Of a DNA stretch of 64,000 nucleotides, positions 7,633-16,688 are shown piece after piece. A model generated the notes under the pieces. That model did no database searches, was not told the origin of the DNA, and saw nothing but the letters and a program-made list of their open reading frames with translations. The stretch spans positions 62,001-126,000 of the forward strand of contig NZ_JBHRXI010000016.1 in assembly GCF_042648365.1 (NCBI RefSeq), written 5' to 3'. The position numbers were made by a program, and so were the translations under genes. Source of the stretch: Lutimaribacter_A marinistellae. GTDB lineage: Bacteria > Pseudomonadota > Alphaproteobacteria > Rhodobacterales > Rhodobacteraceae. Positions within the stretch are counted from its first letter, which is position 1, and each line of letters begins with the position of its first letter.

Positions 7633-9172
7633 TCGACATGTCGAACGACGCGCCGCCCTGCACCGGGGGATACTCCACAAGGCTCTGAAGGTGCTCTGCC
7701 ATCAGAACATTCATCGGCTGAAACAGCCATGAAATCTTCTGCAACAGATGCGCCTGCGCGCTGATGTCATCATAGCTCTCGTAAGGATCGGCACGGAGGT
7801 TGTACATCATCGGCATGGTCTGCGGCTGGATCGGGGCATAGTAATCCTCCTTGGTGGAGAAGTGCATTTTCCACGGTCCCATGCGCACCGCCATCATCCG
7901 GCTTTCGTAATAGTGGAAGATGTAGTTGCGCGCCGATTGCTCTTGCTCTCCCAGCCAGTAAGGCAGGTTGTTCACACCGTCGATGTACTGGTCCATCTCT
8001 TCGCGAACTTGCGTGACCGGATCTTCGACACCGGCAGCGACAGCAAGCGAGGTGAACATGTCTTCATGCGCCTGGATGCCGTTGCGCACCTCCCCTTCGG
8101 GCAGTGCACCCGGCCAGCGGATCAACGACGGCACGCGGATCCCGCCTTCGTAGGTCGTCATCTTCTCGCCGCGGAAGGGTGTCGTCCCGCCATGCGGCCA
8201 TGAGGAATGCTCGGGGCCGTTATCGGTCGAGTACCAGACGATCGTGTTGTCGCTCAGCCCCTGTTCATCAAGCCAGTCGAGCACCGTACCGATATCGTTG
8301 TCGTGCTCGATGATGCCCGACCCATAGAAATCGTATTCCGATGTGTACTCCTCGGCAAGGTAACGGCTCTCGTCGCGCAAGCGGGTGTAAAGATGCATCC
8401 GGCTTGTGTTGAGCCAGACAAAGAAAGGATCGCCCGCCTCCTGCGACGCCTCCATGAAATCGAGGGCGCGGGGAATGACCTCTTCGGTATCAAAGGTCTT
8501 CATCCGCTCCTGTGTCAGCGGCCCGGTATCCTCGATGGTCTGGTTGCCGACAACGCCGAACCGTTCGCTTTCGGTCTCGTCGAACGTGTCTGTGGCAAAG
8601 GTATGCAGCACGCCCCGCGTTCCGAAACGCTCTTCATACGCTTCCAGCGACCCCGAGAAGGCCGCGCCGAACCGCTGATAATCGCGCTGTTCGGCCTCTT
8701 CCTGCGTGTTGAGGTGATACAGATTGCCAAAGAACTCGTCGAACCCGTGATTGGTCGGCAGATGCTCGTTCCGGTCGCCAAGGTGGTTCTTGCCGAACTG
8801 GCCGGTGCGATACCCTTCGGTCTTCAGTACTTCTGCCAGCGTGGGCGACTCTACCTGCAGGCCAAGGGGCGAGCCCGGCTGCCCCACCGTCGTCATCCCC
8901 GAACGGATGGGATACTGCCCCGTGATGAACGCCGCGCGACCGGCCGTGCAGCTTGGTTGCGCATAGTGGTCGGTGAACAGGATGCCCTCTTGGGCCAGCC
9001 GGTCGATATTCGGGGTCGAATATCCCATCACCGCATGGTTGTAGGCCGACAGGTTGCCCCAGCCGACATCGTCACCCCAGATCACCAGGATGTTCGGCCT
9101 GTCACTCTCCTGCGCGATGGCCGCGAACGGGACCACGGCAAGAGACAGACCCAGCAATGTCTTTCTTAACAT
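7633..9172 (-). CDS. Periplasmic arylsulfatase-type sulfatase, 3' end lost in gap
   Basis: Type I sulfatase hydrolysing a sulfate ester, exported to the periplasm. Residues 1-20 form a signal peptide (MLRKTLLGLSLAVVPFAAIA). The metal-binding NILVIWGDDVGWGN is followed by the formylglycine motif C75-T-A-G-R79, which has Ala in place of the common Pro, then FGKNHLGD and YSTDNGPEHSSW with further metal and sulfate ligands. At least 513 residues are present; the frame runs into the N gap after FDMS, so only a short C-terminus should be missing. The ATG at 9172 has GGGAGAATTAGGT upstream. No maturation enzyme gene is adjacent. The natural substrate cannot be read from the sequence. Confidence 0.9.
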
Positions 9173-9259
9173 TTACCTAATTCTCCCATGTTGGCCCTCC
9201 CTAAGGTAAAGGATAGCCGCGAAAGCCGTCAGGTAAAGGGAACGCCCCCGGATGGCGAG

Positions 9260-9348
9260 GTACAACCTGTGATTGCAAGACGGAATTTTTGTACAAAACG
9301 GTCAAAACCGGCCCGAACCGGAGTACAAAACGGTCAAAACCCGGTACC
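9260..9348. repeat. Dispersed element copy 1: GTACAA half-sites at 31-32 bp phasing
   Basis: GTACAACC at 9260, GTACAAAACGGTCAA at 9291 and GTACAAAACGGTCAA at 9323 are followed by GGTACC at 9343-9348. The two full motifs are 32 bp apart, as in the second copy at 63510-63579. This copy lies 7 bp beyond an SDR gene's stop (minus strand) and 88-176 bp upstream of the sulfatase start. Function unknown; it could be a binding-site array or a small dispersed repeat. Confidence 0.65.
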
Positions 9349-9354
9349 AGGGGG

Positions 9355-10080
9355 TCAGAGCGTGACCGACCCCACACTTGTGCCGCCACAGACATAGAGC
9401 ACCTGCCCCGTCACGAATCCGCTCGCCGGATCGCAAAAGAACAGAAAGGCGTTCGACACGTCCTCGACCTGTCCCAGCCGCCCCACAGGGATCCGTTCGG
9501 CCAGCTGCGCTTCGCGCTCCGACCCCTTCGGAATGATGCCCCAGAAATTGTCGGTTTGCACCGGCCCCGGCGCCACCACGTTGACCGTAATGCCCTTTGG
9601 CGCAAGCTCCAGCGCCCATGTCCGAGCCATGCCGACCAGCCCGGCCTTGGTCGCCGAATAGGCCGTCCGCGTGGGCACTCCCAGCGCCGCGCGCGAGCCG
9701 TTGAACAGCACCCGGCCAAAGCCGCGCGCCTTCATCGCCGGCAAGGCCGCCTGCAGCAATGCCAGCGGCGCGCCAAGGTGTAGCTGCGCCAAACCGGCGA
9801 TGTCCTCTGGCTGTGCCTCCTCGACCAGGTTCGGCCAGATAAGCCCTGCATTGTTGACGATATGCGTGATCTCGTGGCGCGCAGACAGCTCACCCGCGAC
9901 GTGCCTGACGGCCTCGGGGTCCAGCAGATCGACCGCGTGATGCTCGACCCCGTCATGGCTCCAGTCCGGCACCCCGCGCGCGAGCGACAGCACCCTGTAG
10001 CCCCGGTCGGCAAGCTTCACCGCCAGGTCGGCACCGATGCCCTTGGAGCCCCCCGTTATGAGCGCGGTATAGTCGGTCAT
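9355..10080 (-). CDS. Short-chain dehydrogenase/reductase, last gene of the catabolic operon
   Basis: Classical SDR of 241 aa with the cofactor motif TGGSKGIG (residues 9-16), NNAG, an active-site Ser in LFNGSRAALG and the catalytic YSATK. It should oxidise a secondary alcohol or cis-dihydrodiol with NAD(P)+; next to a Rieske dioxygenase, a dihydrodiol dehydrogenase role is plausible but inferred. The ATG at 10080 overlaps the cyclase stop by ATGA and ends the eight-gene leftward operon. A GTAC-repeat element follows its stop. Confidence 0.88.
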   Translation of the reverse strand: MTDYTALITGGSKGIGADLAVKLADRGYRVLSLARGVPDWSHDGVEHHAVDLLDPEAVRHVAGELSARHEITHIVNNAGLIWPNLVEEAQPEDIAGLAQLHLGAPLALLQAALPAMKARGFGRVLFNGSRAALGVPTRTAYSATKAGLVGMARTWALELAPKGITVNVVAPGPVQTDNFWGIIPKGSEREAQLAERIPVGRLGQVEDVSNAFLFFCDPASGFVTGQVLYVCGGTSVGSVTL

Positions 10081-10856
10081 GTCTCCTCCTTCGGAACAAG
10101 CGCAAGGACGCGCAGCGGGCTGCCGGTCCCCCCCTTGATCTTGAGCGGCGGCGCGATCAGCAAGGCCCCGGTCGGCGGCAAACGGTCCAGCCCGCGCAGG
10201 CATTGCAGCCCGTATTTCCCCGCACCATGCAGGTAGAAATGGGCTGGAAAAGGCGGATCGTAATGTGCACCCTGCCCTGCATCCGTGCCGACCGTTTCGG
10301 TTCCGAAGCCACGAATATCACGTGAGACCAACAGCTTGACGGCATCCGGCGTCGGCCCGGGCGAGTGCGGACCGTCCTCGCGCATGTTCAGGTACTCCGC
10401 CCCGCGTCGCTGAGACCAGTCGGTACGCATCAGCACCCATGCCCCGACCGGTATACGGCCATGTTCGGCCTCCCAGGCTTCGATCACCTCGGGTGTCAGT
10501 TCGAAATCCTCGTCCTGCGCGGCGCCTTCGGAACAATCGATCACGACAACCGGACCGACAAGCGCATCTGCGGGCACCTCGTCCACCGCACCGCCCGGCA
10601 CATCCCGTCCCGAAACCCAGTGGACCGGCGCATCGAAATGCGTCCCGGTGTGTTCGTTCATCGAGATATTGTGCCATTTCCACGCTGGCCCGCGATGGTC
10701 ATACGCGCTGACCTCCTCCATCCGGAACCGCGCGCACTGGCCGAATTCGGGCGGCAGCACGATGACCGGAAAATCCGGATCGAGCGTATGGGTCAGGTCG
10801 ATCACCTCGACCTCTCCGGTGGCCAGCGCCGTGGCCATGTCGTTCAGGATACTCAT
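10077..10856 (-). CDS. Cyclase family protein (kynurenine-formamidase-like metal hydrolase)
   Basis: A 259-residue member of the cyclase superfamily, whose members are mostly metal-dependent amide, lactone or ring C-C hydrolases. The family metal motif is visible as NEHTGTHFDAPVHW (about residues 66-79), with a later GTDAGQGAHYDPPFPAHFYL segment. It overlaps the DUF35-SDR gene upstream and the SDR gene downstream by 4 bp each. In this operon it may hydrolyse a ring-opened or lactone intermediate; that is inference from context. Confidence 0.87.
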   Translation of the reverse strand: MSILNDMATALATGEVEVIDLTHTLDPDFPVIVLPPEFGQCARFRMEEVSAYDHRGPAWKWHNISMNEHTGTHFDAPVHWVSGRDVPGGAVDEVPADALVGPVVVIDCSEGAAQDEDFELTPEVIEAWEAEHGRIPVGAWVLMRTDWSQRRGAEYLNMREDGPHSPGPTPDAVKLLVSRDIRGFGTETVGTDAGQGAHYDPPFPAHFYLHGAGKYGLQCLRGLDRLPPTGALLIAPPLKIKGGTGSPLRVLALVPKEET

Positions 10857-12091
10857 GCGCCGCCCCCCGTGATCTCGCGCTCCAAGGTGCCGGGGCTTTC
10901 GCGCCAGCGCTCCGCAATGTCGCGGGCCACATCGCCCACGAAATGATCCTCCAGCCCGCGTTCCAGCGCCTCGACGATCCCGCGCGCCAGTGCCTTGGGT
11001 GCCACCTTGGGCGGCGGCAAGGGCTGGTGCCATTCGTCATCGACCGGACCGGTATAGATGCAGGCAACCCGCAGCCCGGCGCTTGCGAATTCCGCGCGCA
11101 AGCTCTGAGCAACCGACCGCGCCGCCGCCTGGCTTGCATTGAACGCGCCAAAGGCCGGGTCGGGGGACAAAGCATGGGCCGACAGCACGGTGACAAAGGC
11201 CGCGGCCGAGTTGACGCCATCTGCCGTACGTGCCGCCATTCCCGGCCCGAAAGCCTGTGCCAAACGCATCAGGCCCAGCGCGTTCACCTCCATCTCGCGG
11301 GCGGCATGAATGGTGTCCTGTCCCAGCACGCCGCCGGGCCTCACGAAGCGGGCCGTATTTACAAGGATATCGACCTTTCCGCCAATCTCGGCGGCGAGCG
11401 TCTTCAGGCTGTCGGCATCGGTGACATCGAGCGGCAAGAGCGTCACGCCCTCCATACCCTCAAGCGCCGCGCGACCGTCCCATCGCAGCCATGCCTCGGG
11501 CTCGCCCATATAGACATGCGCGGCCCCGGCATTGAGCAGAGCCTCGGCAAGCGGCAGCGCCTCGGGCGCGCGGGCGTCGGAAATCAGCACGCGCCGGTGT
11601 TTCACCTGCGTGCCCATGGCGCGCAGCGCGGGATGCTCGTCCATCTTTTCGGTCCTTTCCTTGGGCAGGGCGACCATCACACCCTGACCGGCCCGGTCCA
11701 GGCGCAGTTCCATCCGACAGGACTCGCCACGTCCGACCCCCACCAGATGCGCTAGTACGACCGGCCCTGCGGCGAGTTTCACGCTGCCCATGGCCCAAGG
11801 CAGCCGTTCGCGAAAATAAGGGTCGGGAGAGGCGCGCACCTGCGTCTCGGCCAGCACCTTGCCCGCGGGGGCCGTCTCACGCCAATCAAGCGTTTCACCG
11901 AGGCACGCGCCACAGAAATCGCGCGGCGGGTACTGGACCGCGCCGCAATCGGCGCAATGCTGCAGGGCGAACCGCCCCTCGGCAGCGGCGACGCCAAGGC
12001 CCAGCGCCGCGCGCGAGCGGGTCATCGGCGGCAGGGTTGGCACGGGCGACCGGCGGCGCGGATCCTTGCGCCTGGGTTTGGGCAGAACCAT
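10853..12091 (-). CDS. DUF35 OB-fold protein fused to a degenerate SDR domain
   Basis: A 412-aa two-domain protein. The N-terminus has a rubredoxin-like zinc site C46-x2-C49-x10-C60-x2-C63 and a DUF35 OB fold (to about residue 150), the architecture of ChsH2-type partners of thiolase-fold proteins. The C-terminal ~240 residues follow the SDR fold but have lost its hallmarks: no GxxxGxG after the first strand (VLISDARAPE), NTAR for NNAG, and FNASQ where YxxxK is expected. It is therefore probably a non-catalytic scaffold. The ATG at 12091 overlaps the thiolase stop (TGATG) and follows GGGAGG. A close functional link to the upstream thiolase-like gene is expected from known DUF35 pairs. Confidence 0.85.
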   Translation of the reverse strand: MVLPKPRRKDPRRRSPVPTLPPMTRSRAALGLGVAAAEGRFALQHCADCGAVQYPPRDFCGACLGETLDWRETAPAGKVLAETQVRASPDPYFRERLPWAMGSVKLAAGPVVLAHLVGVGRGESCRMELRLDRAGQGVMVALPKERTEKMDEHPALRAMGTQVKHRRVLISDARAPEALPLAEALLNAGAAHVYMGEPEAWLRWDGRAALEGMEGVTLLPLDVTDADSLKTLAAEIGGKVDILVNTARFVRPGGVLGQDTIHAAREMEVNALGLMRLAQAFGPGMAARTADGVNSAAAFVTVLSAHALSPDPAFGAFNASQAAARSVAQSLRAEFASAGLRVACIYTGPVDDEWHQPLPPPKVAPKALARGIVEALERGLEDHFVGDVARDIAERWRESPGTLEREITGGGA

Positions 12092-13257
12092 CACGCACCT
12101 CCCGTCAGGATCGCGGCAGAGGTGCAGACCCCGCGATCGTAATTGATCATGCCGAAGCCCGAGACGAGCGCGCGCTTCGCTCCGGCCACTTGCGTCGGAC
12201 CCGCCTGCCCTGTTACCTGCCGCAGCGCCTCGACCAGTCCAAGGTATCCACCGGCGGCGCCAGCCTGGCCAACCGACAATTGGCCGCCCGAAGTGTTGTG
12301 CGGAAAATCACCCGCGACTGTCAGGTCGTGGTCGCGCACGAAATCCGGCCCGGCACCCTTTGCGCAAAAGCCGAGATCCTCGATCTGCATCATCGAGATC
12401 ACCGGGTAATCGTCGTAAGTCTGTAGCAGATCGATATCGTCCGGCTCGCAGCCTGCCATCCCGTACAGTTCGTCGCGATCCATCACCCAGCCGCCGCGCA
12501 ATTGCACCGGATCGTCGGCAAAGGCGTTGTGCCTTTCGATCGTGCCGGACAGTCGCGCAAAACGCAGCCCGCGACGCAGCGCCTCCTCCTCGCGCATCAC
12601 CAGAAACGCCTCGGCCCCGGCGCAGGGCATCACGCAATCGAACAGCGCAAGAGGATCGGCGATGGGCCGCGCAGCCATGTATTGCTCCAGCGTCAGCGGC
12701 GATTTCATCAACGCCTGCGGATTGCGCAGGGCATTGTCACGTTGCGCAACGGCAATTCGGCCGAAATCCTCTCGGGTCGCACCGTACTCCGCCATATAGG
12801 CATCAGTGAGCAGGGCAAAATTCGCGTTCGGCCCGCCATACCCGTAGGGGTAAGCCGCATCCATCGCAAATCGCGAAAAGGCGGAGAGCAGGCGCCGGAA
12901 ACTGTCGATCCGGTTCATGTCGCCCGCGACGCAGGCCACAATTTCGGCATCGCCCGCCTGAACGGCGCGGGCCGCGCGCCGCGCAGCGACAACGCCCGAC
13001 GCACCCCCCATCGGGATCGAGTCGAGCCAGCGCAGGCACAGTCCCAGATGTTGCGTCAGCCCGACCGGCGTATCGGGGAAGAGCGTGAAGCTCGACACCG
13101 ACAGTCCGTCCAGATCACCGGGCTTCAGCCCGGCGGCATCCAATGTCCCACGCAACCCCTTGGCCAGCCACCAATGCGCGGTCTTCTGGCTGTAGCGTTC
13201 ATATGGCGCGGTATAGGGCGCGGCGAGTACGACGCCGTCATAAGGCGTCCGGCTCAT
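12091..13257 (-). CDS. Thiolase-fold protein of SCP-x/Ltp type, lacking thiolase Cys and His
   Basis: A 388-residue thiolase-superfamily protein. The glycine-rich core is present (MGGASGVVAARRA; NTSGGQLSVGQAGAAGGYLG), but the nucleophilic Cys of true thiolases is absent from the first segment and the usual GHP is GQA in the second. The same losses are known in Ltp2-like retro-aldolases, which act on CoA thioesters with a DUF35 partner, and such a partner is encoded directly downstream. I infer C-C bond cleavage of a CoA-activated beta-hydroxy intermediate rather than thiolysis. Starts ATGA-coupled to the acyl-CoA ligase. Confidence 0.85.
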   Translation of the reverse strand: MSRTPYDGVVLAAPYTAPYERYSQKTAHWWLAKGLRGTLDAAGLKPGDLDGLSVSSFTLFPDTPVGLTQHLGLCLRWLDSIPMGGASGVVAARRAARAVQAGDAEIVACVAGDMNRIDSFRRLLSAFSRFAMDAAYPYGYGGPNANFALLTDAYMAEYGATREDFGRIAVAQRDNALRNPQALMKSPLTLEQYMAARPIADPLALFDCVMPCAGAEAFLVMREEEALRRGLRFARLSGTIERHNAFADDPVQLRGGWVMDRDELYGMAGCEPDDIDLLQTYDDYPVISMMQIEDLGFCAKGAGPDFVRDHDLTVAGDFPHNTSGGQLSVGQAGAAGGYLGLVEALRQVTGQAGPTQVAGAKRALVSGFGMINYDRGVCTSAAILTGGA

Positions 13258-14864
13258 GCCGCGGTCCGTTTCTTGAGATGGCGCAGGTCATACGCTGCGC
13301 CGACCAGTTCGGCGGCCATATCCTTGAGCACCGCGCGCTGGATCTTTTGCGTGGCGGTCAACGGCAAGCCGTCGACAAACGCGATGAATCCCGGCGCCTT
13401 GTAATAGGCAAGCTGTGTCAGGCACCAACGCGTGATGTCCTCGGCCAGTGAGGCATCGCCCCCCACCCTGGGTACGATCAGCGCGAATACCTCGTCACCC
13501 CGGACGGCATCCGGCACGGCAGCCACCGCGACCGAGACCACCTGCGGGTGTCGCATCAGCGCGCTTTCGACCTCGACCGCAGCGATGTTTTCGCCCGACC
13601 TGCGGATCACGTTCTTCTTGCGATCGACGAAGAAGACCGATCCGTCCGCCTCCTGCCGCACGATGTCACCGGTGTGGAACCAGCCATCCTCCCACGCCTC
13701 GGCCGTGGCCTCGGGGTTGCGAAAATACTCGGCAAAGAAGCCGTGTCGCGGGTCTGCCCCGGAATGGCGGACCAGCAACTCGCCCGGTTCGCCCCCGGTA
13801 TCCGCCCCGGCCTCATCGATGATCCGCATTTCAAGCTCGGATCCCGGCTTGCCTAGGCAGCTTTCGCCGACCCGCCGCGGAACATCGTTGGCGCAGATCA
13901 CCGCGCCGGCCCCGGTCTCGGTCATTGCCCAGGCTTCGACCAGCGGGAAGCCGAACCGCTCTTCGAACGCCTCGTGCAGCTTGGGGTCGACACCCGCGCC
14001 GAAACCGAAGCGCACGTCGTGATGCCGGTCGTCGTCGGACGGGTCAGCCCCCATCAGCATCGATGGCATGACGCCGAGGTAATGCAGGCAGGTCGCCCTG
14101 GACGCACGAACGCTGTTCCACCATGTGCGCGGGTGGAACCGGTCCAGTGCCGTCAGACACCCGCCGACAGCTATCATCGCCATGAAAGAATAGGCCAGCG
14201 CGTTCATGTGAAAGATCGGCAATGGCGTCAGCATCCGTTCGCCGGAGTCTGTCAGGGTGCACAGCCCCCCGGCCGTCGCGTACCAGCGCCCTGCTTCAAG
14301 GAAATAGGTGTTGGTCAGCACGCAGCCCTTGGGCTTGCCCGTGGTGCCCGAGGTATAGAGCAGAGCGGCCTCTGCCGGACCGTCGCGCAACGCAATGCGG
14401 GAATCCGGCCTTGGTGCGGGGATACCCTCACGCGGCGCGATCACCGCCATCTGTACGCCTGCGTCATCGGCGGCGGTCCTGAGTTCCTCGCAGCGTGACT
14501 CGATGGCCACGGCCAGCACCGGCTCGGCATGACCGATCATGTAGGAAAGCTCGGCTGCTCTCAGATCCGGGTTGACCGGCACCGCAGCCGCACCCAACCG
14601 GTTCAACGCCAGCACCCACAGGAAGAAGGCAGGCCGGTTCTCGAGCAGCATCATCACGCGATGCCCCGTACCTATGCCTGCAGTCTCCAGCGCAGCAGAG
14701 AGGCGATGCACCTCGTCGCGTGCAGCGCTGTAGGTGATCTCTCCGGCGTCGATCCCGTAAACATCCGCCGTTTCCGGCAGCACGTTCAGGAACGGCCTGT
14801 CGGACCAGCGATCAGCGGCAGCGTCGAACGCCGCCCAGACGGTCTTGGTCTGTGCATCGATCAT
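13254..14864 (-). CDS. AMP-dependent acyl/aryl-CoA ligase
   Basis: ANL-superfamily ligase (536 aa) that activates a carboxylic acid as an adenylate and transfers it to CoA. The P-loop LLYTSGTTGKPKGCV (about residue 175), the AWAMTETGAG segment, GWFHTGDIVRQ and the C-terminal RRSGENIAAVEVE with catalytic-lysine region ATQKIQR are intact. It overlaps the dioxygenase beta gene upstream and the thiolase-like gene downstream by ATGA. This supplies the CoA thioester that the downstream thiolase-fold pair would act on. Substrate unknown. Confidence 0.92.
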   Translation of the reverse strand: MIDAQTKTVWAAFDAAADRWSDRPFLNVLPETADVYGIDAGEITYSAARDEVHRLSAALETAGIGTGHRVMMLLENRPAFFLWVLALNRLGAAAVPVNPDLRAAELSYMIGHAEPVLAVAIESRCEELRTAADDAGVQMAVIAPREGIPAPRPDSRIALRDGPAEAALLYTSGTTGKPKGCVLTNTYFLEAGRWYATAGGLCTLTDSGERMLTPLPIFHMNALAYSFMAMIAVGGCLTALDRFHPRTWWNSVRASRATCLHYLGVMPSMLMGADPSDDDRHHDVRFGFGAGVDPKLHEAFEERFGFPLVEAWAMTETGAGAVICANDVPRRVGESCLGKPGSELEMRIIDEAGADTGGEPGELLVRHSGADPRHGFFAEYFRNPEATAEAWEDGWFHTGDIVRQEADGSVFFVDRKKNVIRRSGENIAAVEVESALMRHPQVVSVAVAAVPDAVRGDEVFALIVPRVGGDASLAEDITRWCLTQLAYYKAPGFIAFVDGLPLTATQKIQRAVLKDMAAELVGAAYDLRHLKKRTAA

Positions 14865-15340
14865 GGCAGCAGCTGGATGTTGCCAAACGCGGCATCGCAG
14901 TTCAGCAGGTCGACGCGCTTGTTGGCGATACGCAGTTTCCCATCGACCAGCTTCAGCTCATGCACCGCAGTCAGGGCAAGAAGCTGCTGTTCGTCCAGCC
15001 GCGTCTCGACATAATGCATCGAGGTATTGGTCACATAGCGGCCCGCCTCATCATCCATTTCATCCACGAAGGGGCGCTGGATGACATGGTGGCAACGACT
15101 CTTGGGTTTCTGCGAGAAGGTGCGCGCGCCGTTCAGCCGTTCGACCCGCAGCTTGAGCATGAAGATGTCCTCGTAAAGCAACGAGGTTACATGCAGCGGA
15201 TCCTCCTGCTTGTAATCGAGCGGCATCCAGTAATGACCGTCCGGCAGCCAGAGATCGAGCCACTCGTCATAGCGCCCTTCGTCCAGCATCCGTGCCTCGG
15301 CATAGATGAAATCGATCAGGTCTTCGCGGGTCACGCTCAT
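14861..15340 (-). CDS. Aromatic-ring-hydroxylating dioxygenase, beta subunit
   Basis: Small subunit (159 aa, cystatin/NTF2-like fold) of a Rieske non-heme iron oxygenase; it is structural and helps shape the alpha3beta3 hexamer. Characteristic segments are DLIDFIYAEARMLDEGRYDEWLDLW, YWMPLDY and the C-terminal LRIANKRVDLL. The ATG at 15340 overlaps the alpha subunit stop by ATGA. A longer in-frame extension to 15490 runs through the alpha gene and is rejected. Confidence 0.93.
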   Translation of the reverse strand: MSVTREDLIDFIYAEARMLDEGRYDEWLDLWLPDGHYWMPLDYKQEDPLHVTSLLYEDIFMLKLRVERLNGARTFSQKPKSRCHHVIQRPFVDEMDDEAGRYVTNTSMHYVETRLDEQQLLALTAVHELKLVDGKLRIANKRVDLLNCDAAFGNIQLLP

Positions 15341-16677
15341 TCCGCAGCCTCCCGTGCTGTCATGTCCGCGGTCATGAAGCGCACCCATGCATCGAACTGG
15401 TTGCGCATCTGGCGCTCGGTGGTGCCGTTCTCGACCTTCTCCTCCGAGTAATCCTCGGCCTCGGTATAGAGGCGCTGGACATTCACCCATTCCAGCCCGT
15501 CGGCGTGCAGCCCTTCCTGCGCGCGCTCGTACATTTCCAGATCGTCGTGACCCACGATCGAGGTGGGCGCGTTGATCATCCGGTTGTACATGGCGTTGCG
15601 CGCCACAAGCTCGTCGGGCGCATCGACCAGCCGATAGATATAGCTTTCAACGAGCGTCTTGTCGGCTGCGAGCGGGATGAACACCCGCAACTGCTGGATC
15701 GGCCCCTTGATCATGATGTTCGGGAAATAGACCGTGTTGTGACGGTTCTCCGACAGGATCGCCTTGGCCTTTTCCGCGCCATAAGCTTCGTTCATCGCCT
15801 CCATGTAACCCGGAATGTCGGAATATTTCGAATGAATCGATTCCGTCACGCCCGTGTGGCCATGGCCGTTGGGCCAAGTGCGGATGCCCATGTTCTCGAA
15901 GAACTCGTAGGGGCTCATGAACGGCGCGATGATCTCCATCGCGGGCGGCTTCGGATCATCCTCGGTGTAGCCAAGGTCCTTCCAGATTTGTACCGCTGTA
16001 CCCGCGCTCGATTCATGCGCGACCATCGGGTGGCACGTGTCGGTCTGGTTCTCGACCAGCATTTTCCAGTTGCAGCGATGCATGTAGCGCAGAGGCGGAC
16101 CGGCAACCTCGAGCCGGCCTGCAGGCGACCGATCCACCATGTTGTCGAGAGAGGAGAGCGCGTCACCAAAGAACTCTTCGAACGAGATCCCCTCTTCGGC
16201 CAGCCGGGCAAAGATGAACCCGCGATAGTTCGTGACCGCGCCGACGGCGCGCATGCCGGGTTTGGCCTCGGACTGGTCGAAATCGGTATCGGCATATCCC
16301 TTTTTCAGCGGGATAGCCAAAAGGCAGCCGTCGGTCTTGAAAGACCACGCATGATAGGGGCAGCGAAAGAATTTGCCGGTGTTGCCAGTGCGGTCAATGG
16401 CGATCTTGGTGCCCTTGTGGGGGCAGCGGTTGTACAGAACCTTGATCTCGCCGTCGCTGTGACGGACCTGGATCACCGGCTGGTCGCCGACTTGGGTGGT
16501 AAAATAATCGCCCTTGTTCGGCGTCTGGCTGTCATGGCCGACGAAGACCCAGGCATTGGCAAAGAGATGCTTCATCTCCAACCGGTAGATCTCAGGATCG
16601 ATATAGGCATCGCGATGCACTTCGCCGCCGCGGACTAACCCGGCTATGGCCGCGGGGCTGTCGGTGTAACGTCCCAT
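15337..16677 (-). CDS. Aromatic-ring-hydroxylating dioxygenase, alpha subunit
   Basis: Catalytic subunit (446 aa) of a Rieske oxygenase. The [2Fe-2S] Rieske site is C85-P-H87 ... C106-P-Y-H109, followed by the mononuclear iron site D213-x2-H216-x4-H221, with Asp213 as the expected electron bridge. The ATG at 16677 lies 11 bp from the reductase stop and follows a GGAGG. With the beta subunit and a ferredoxin-reductase it forms a two-component (reductase-oxygenase) system. The general type resembles benzoate/toluate or salicylate-class enzymes; I cannot name the substrate. Confidence 0.93.
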   Translation of the reverse strand: MGRYTDSPAAIAGLVRGGEVHRDAYIDPEIYRLEMKHLFANAWVFVGHDSQTPNKGDYFTTQVGDQPVIQVRHSDGEIKVLYNRCPHKGTKIAIDRTGNTGKFFRCPYHAWSFKTDGCLLAIPLKKGYADTDFDQSEAKPGMRAVGAVTNYRGFIFARLAEEGISFEEFFGDALSSLDNMVDRSPAGRLEVAGPPLRYMHRCNWKMLVENQTDTCHPMVAHESSAGTAVQIWKDLGYTEDDPKPPAMEIIAPFMSPYEFFENMGIRTWPNGHGHTGVTESIHSKYSDIPGYMEAMNEAYGAEKAKAILSENRHNTVYFPNIMIKGPIQQLRVFIPLAADKTLVESYIYRLVDAPDELVARNAMYNRMINAPTSIVGHDDLEMYERAQEGLHADGLEWVNVQRLYTEAEDYSEEKVENGTTERQMRNQFDAWVRFMTADMTAREAAE

Positions 16678-16688
16678 CCTGTCCTCCC

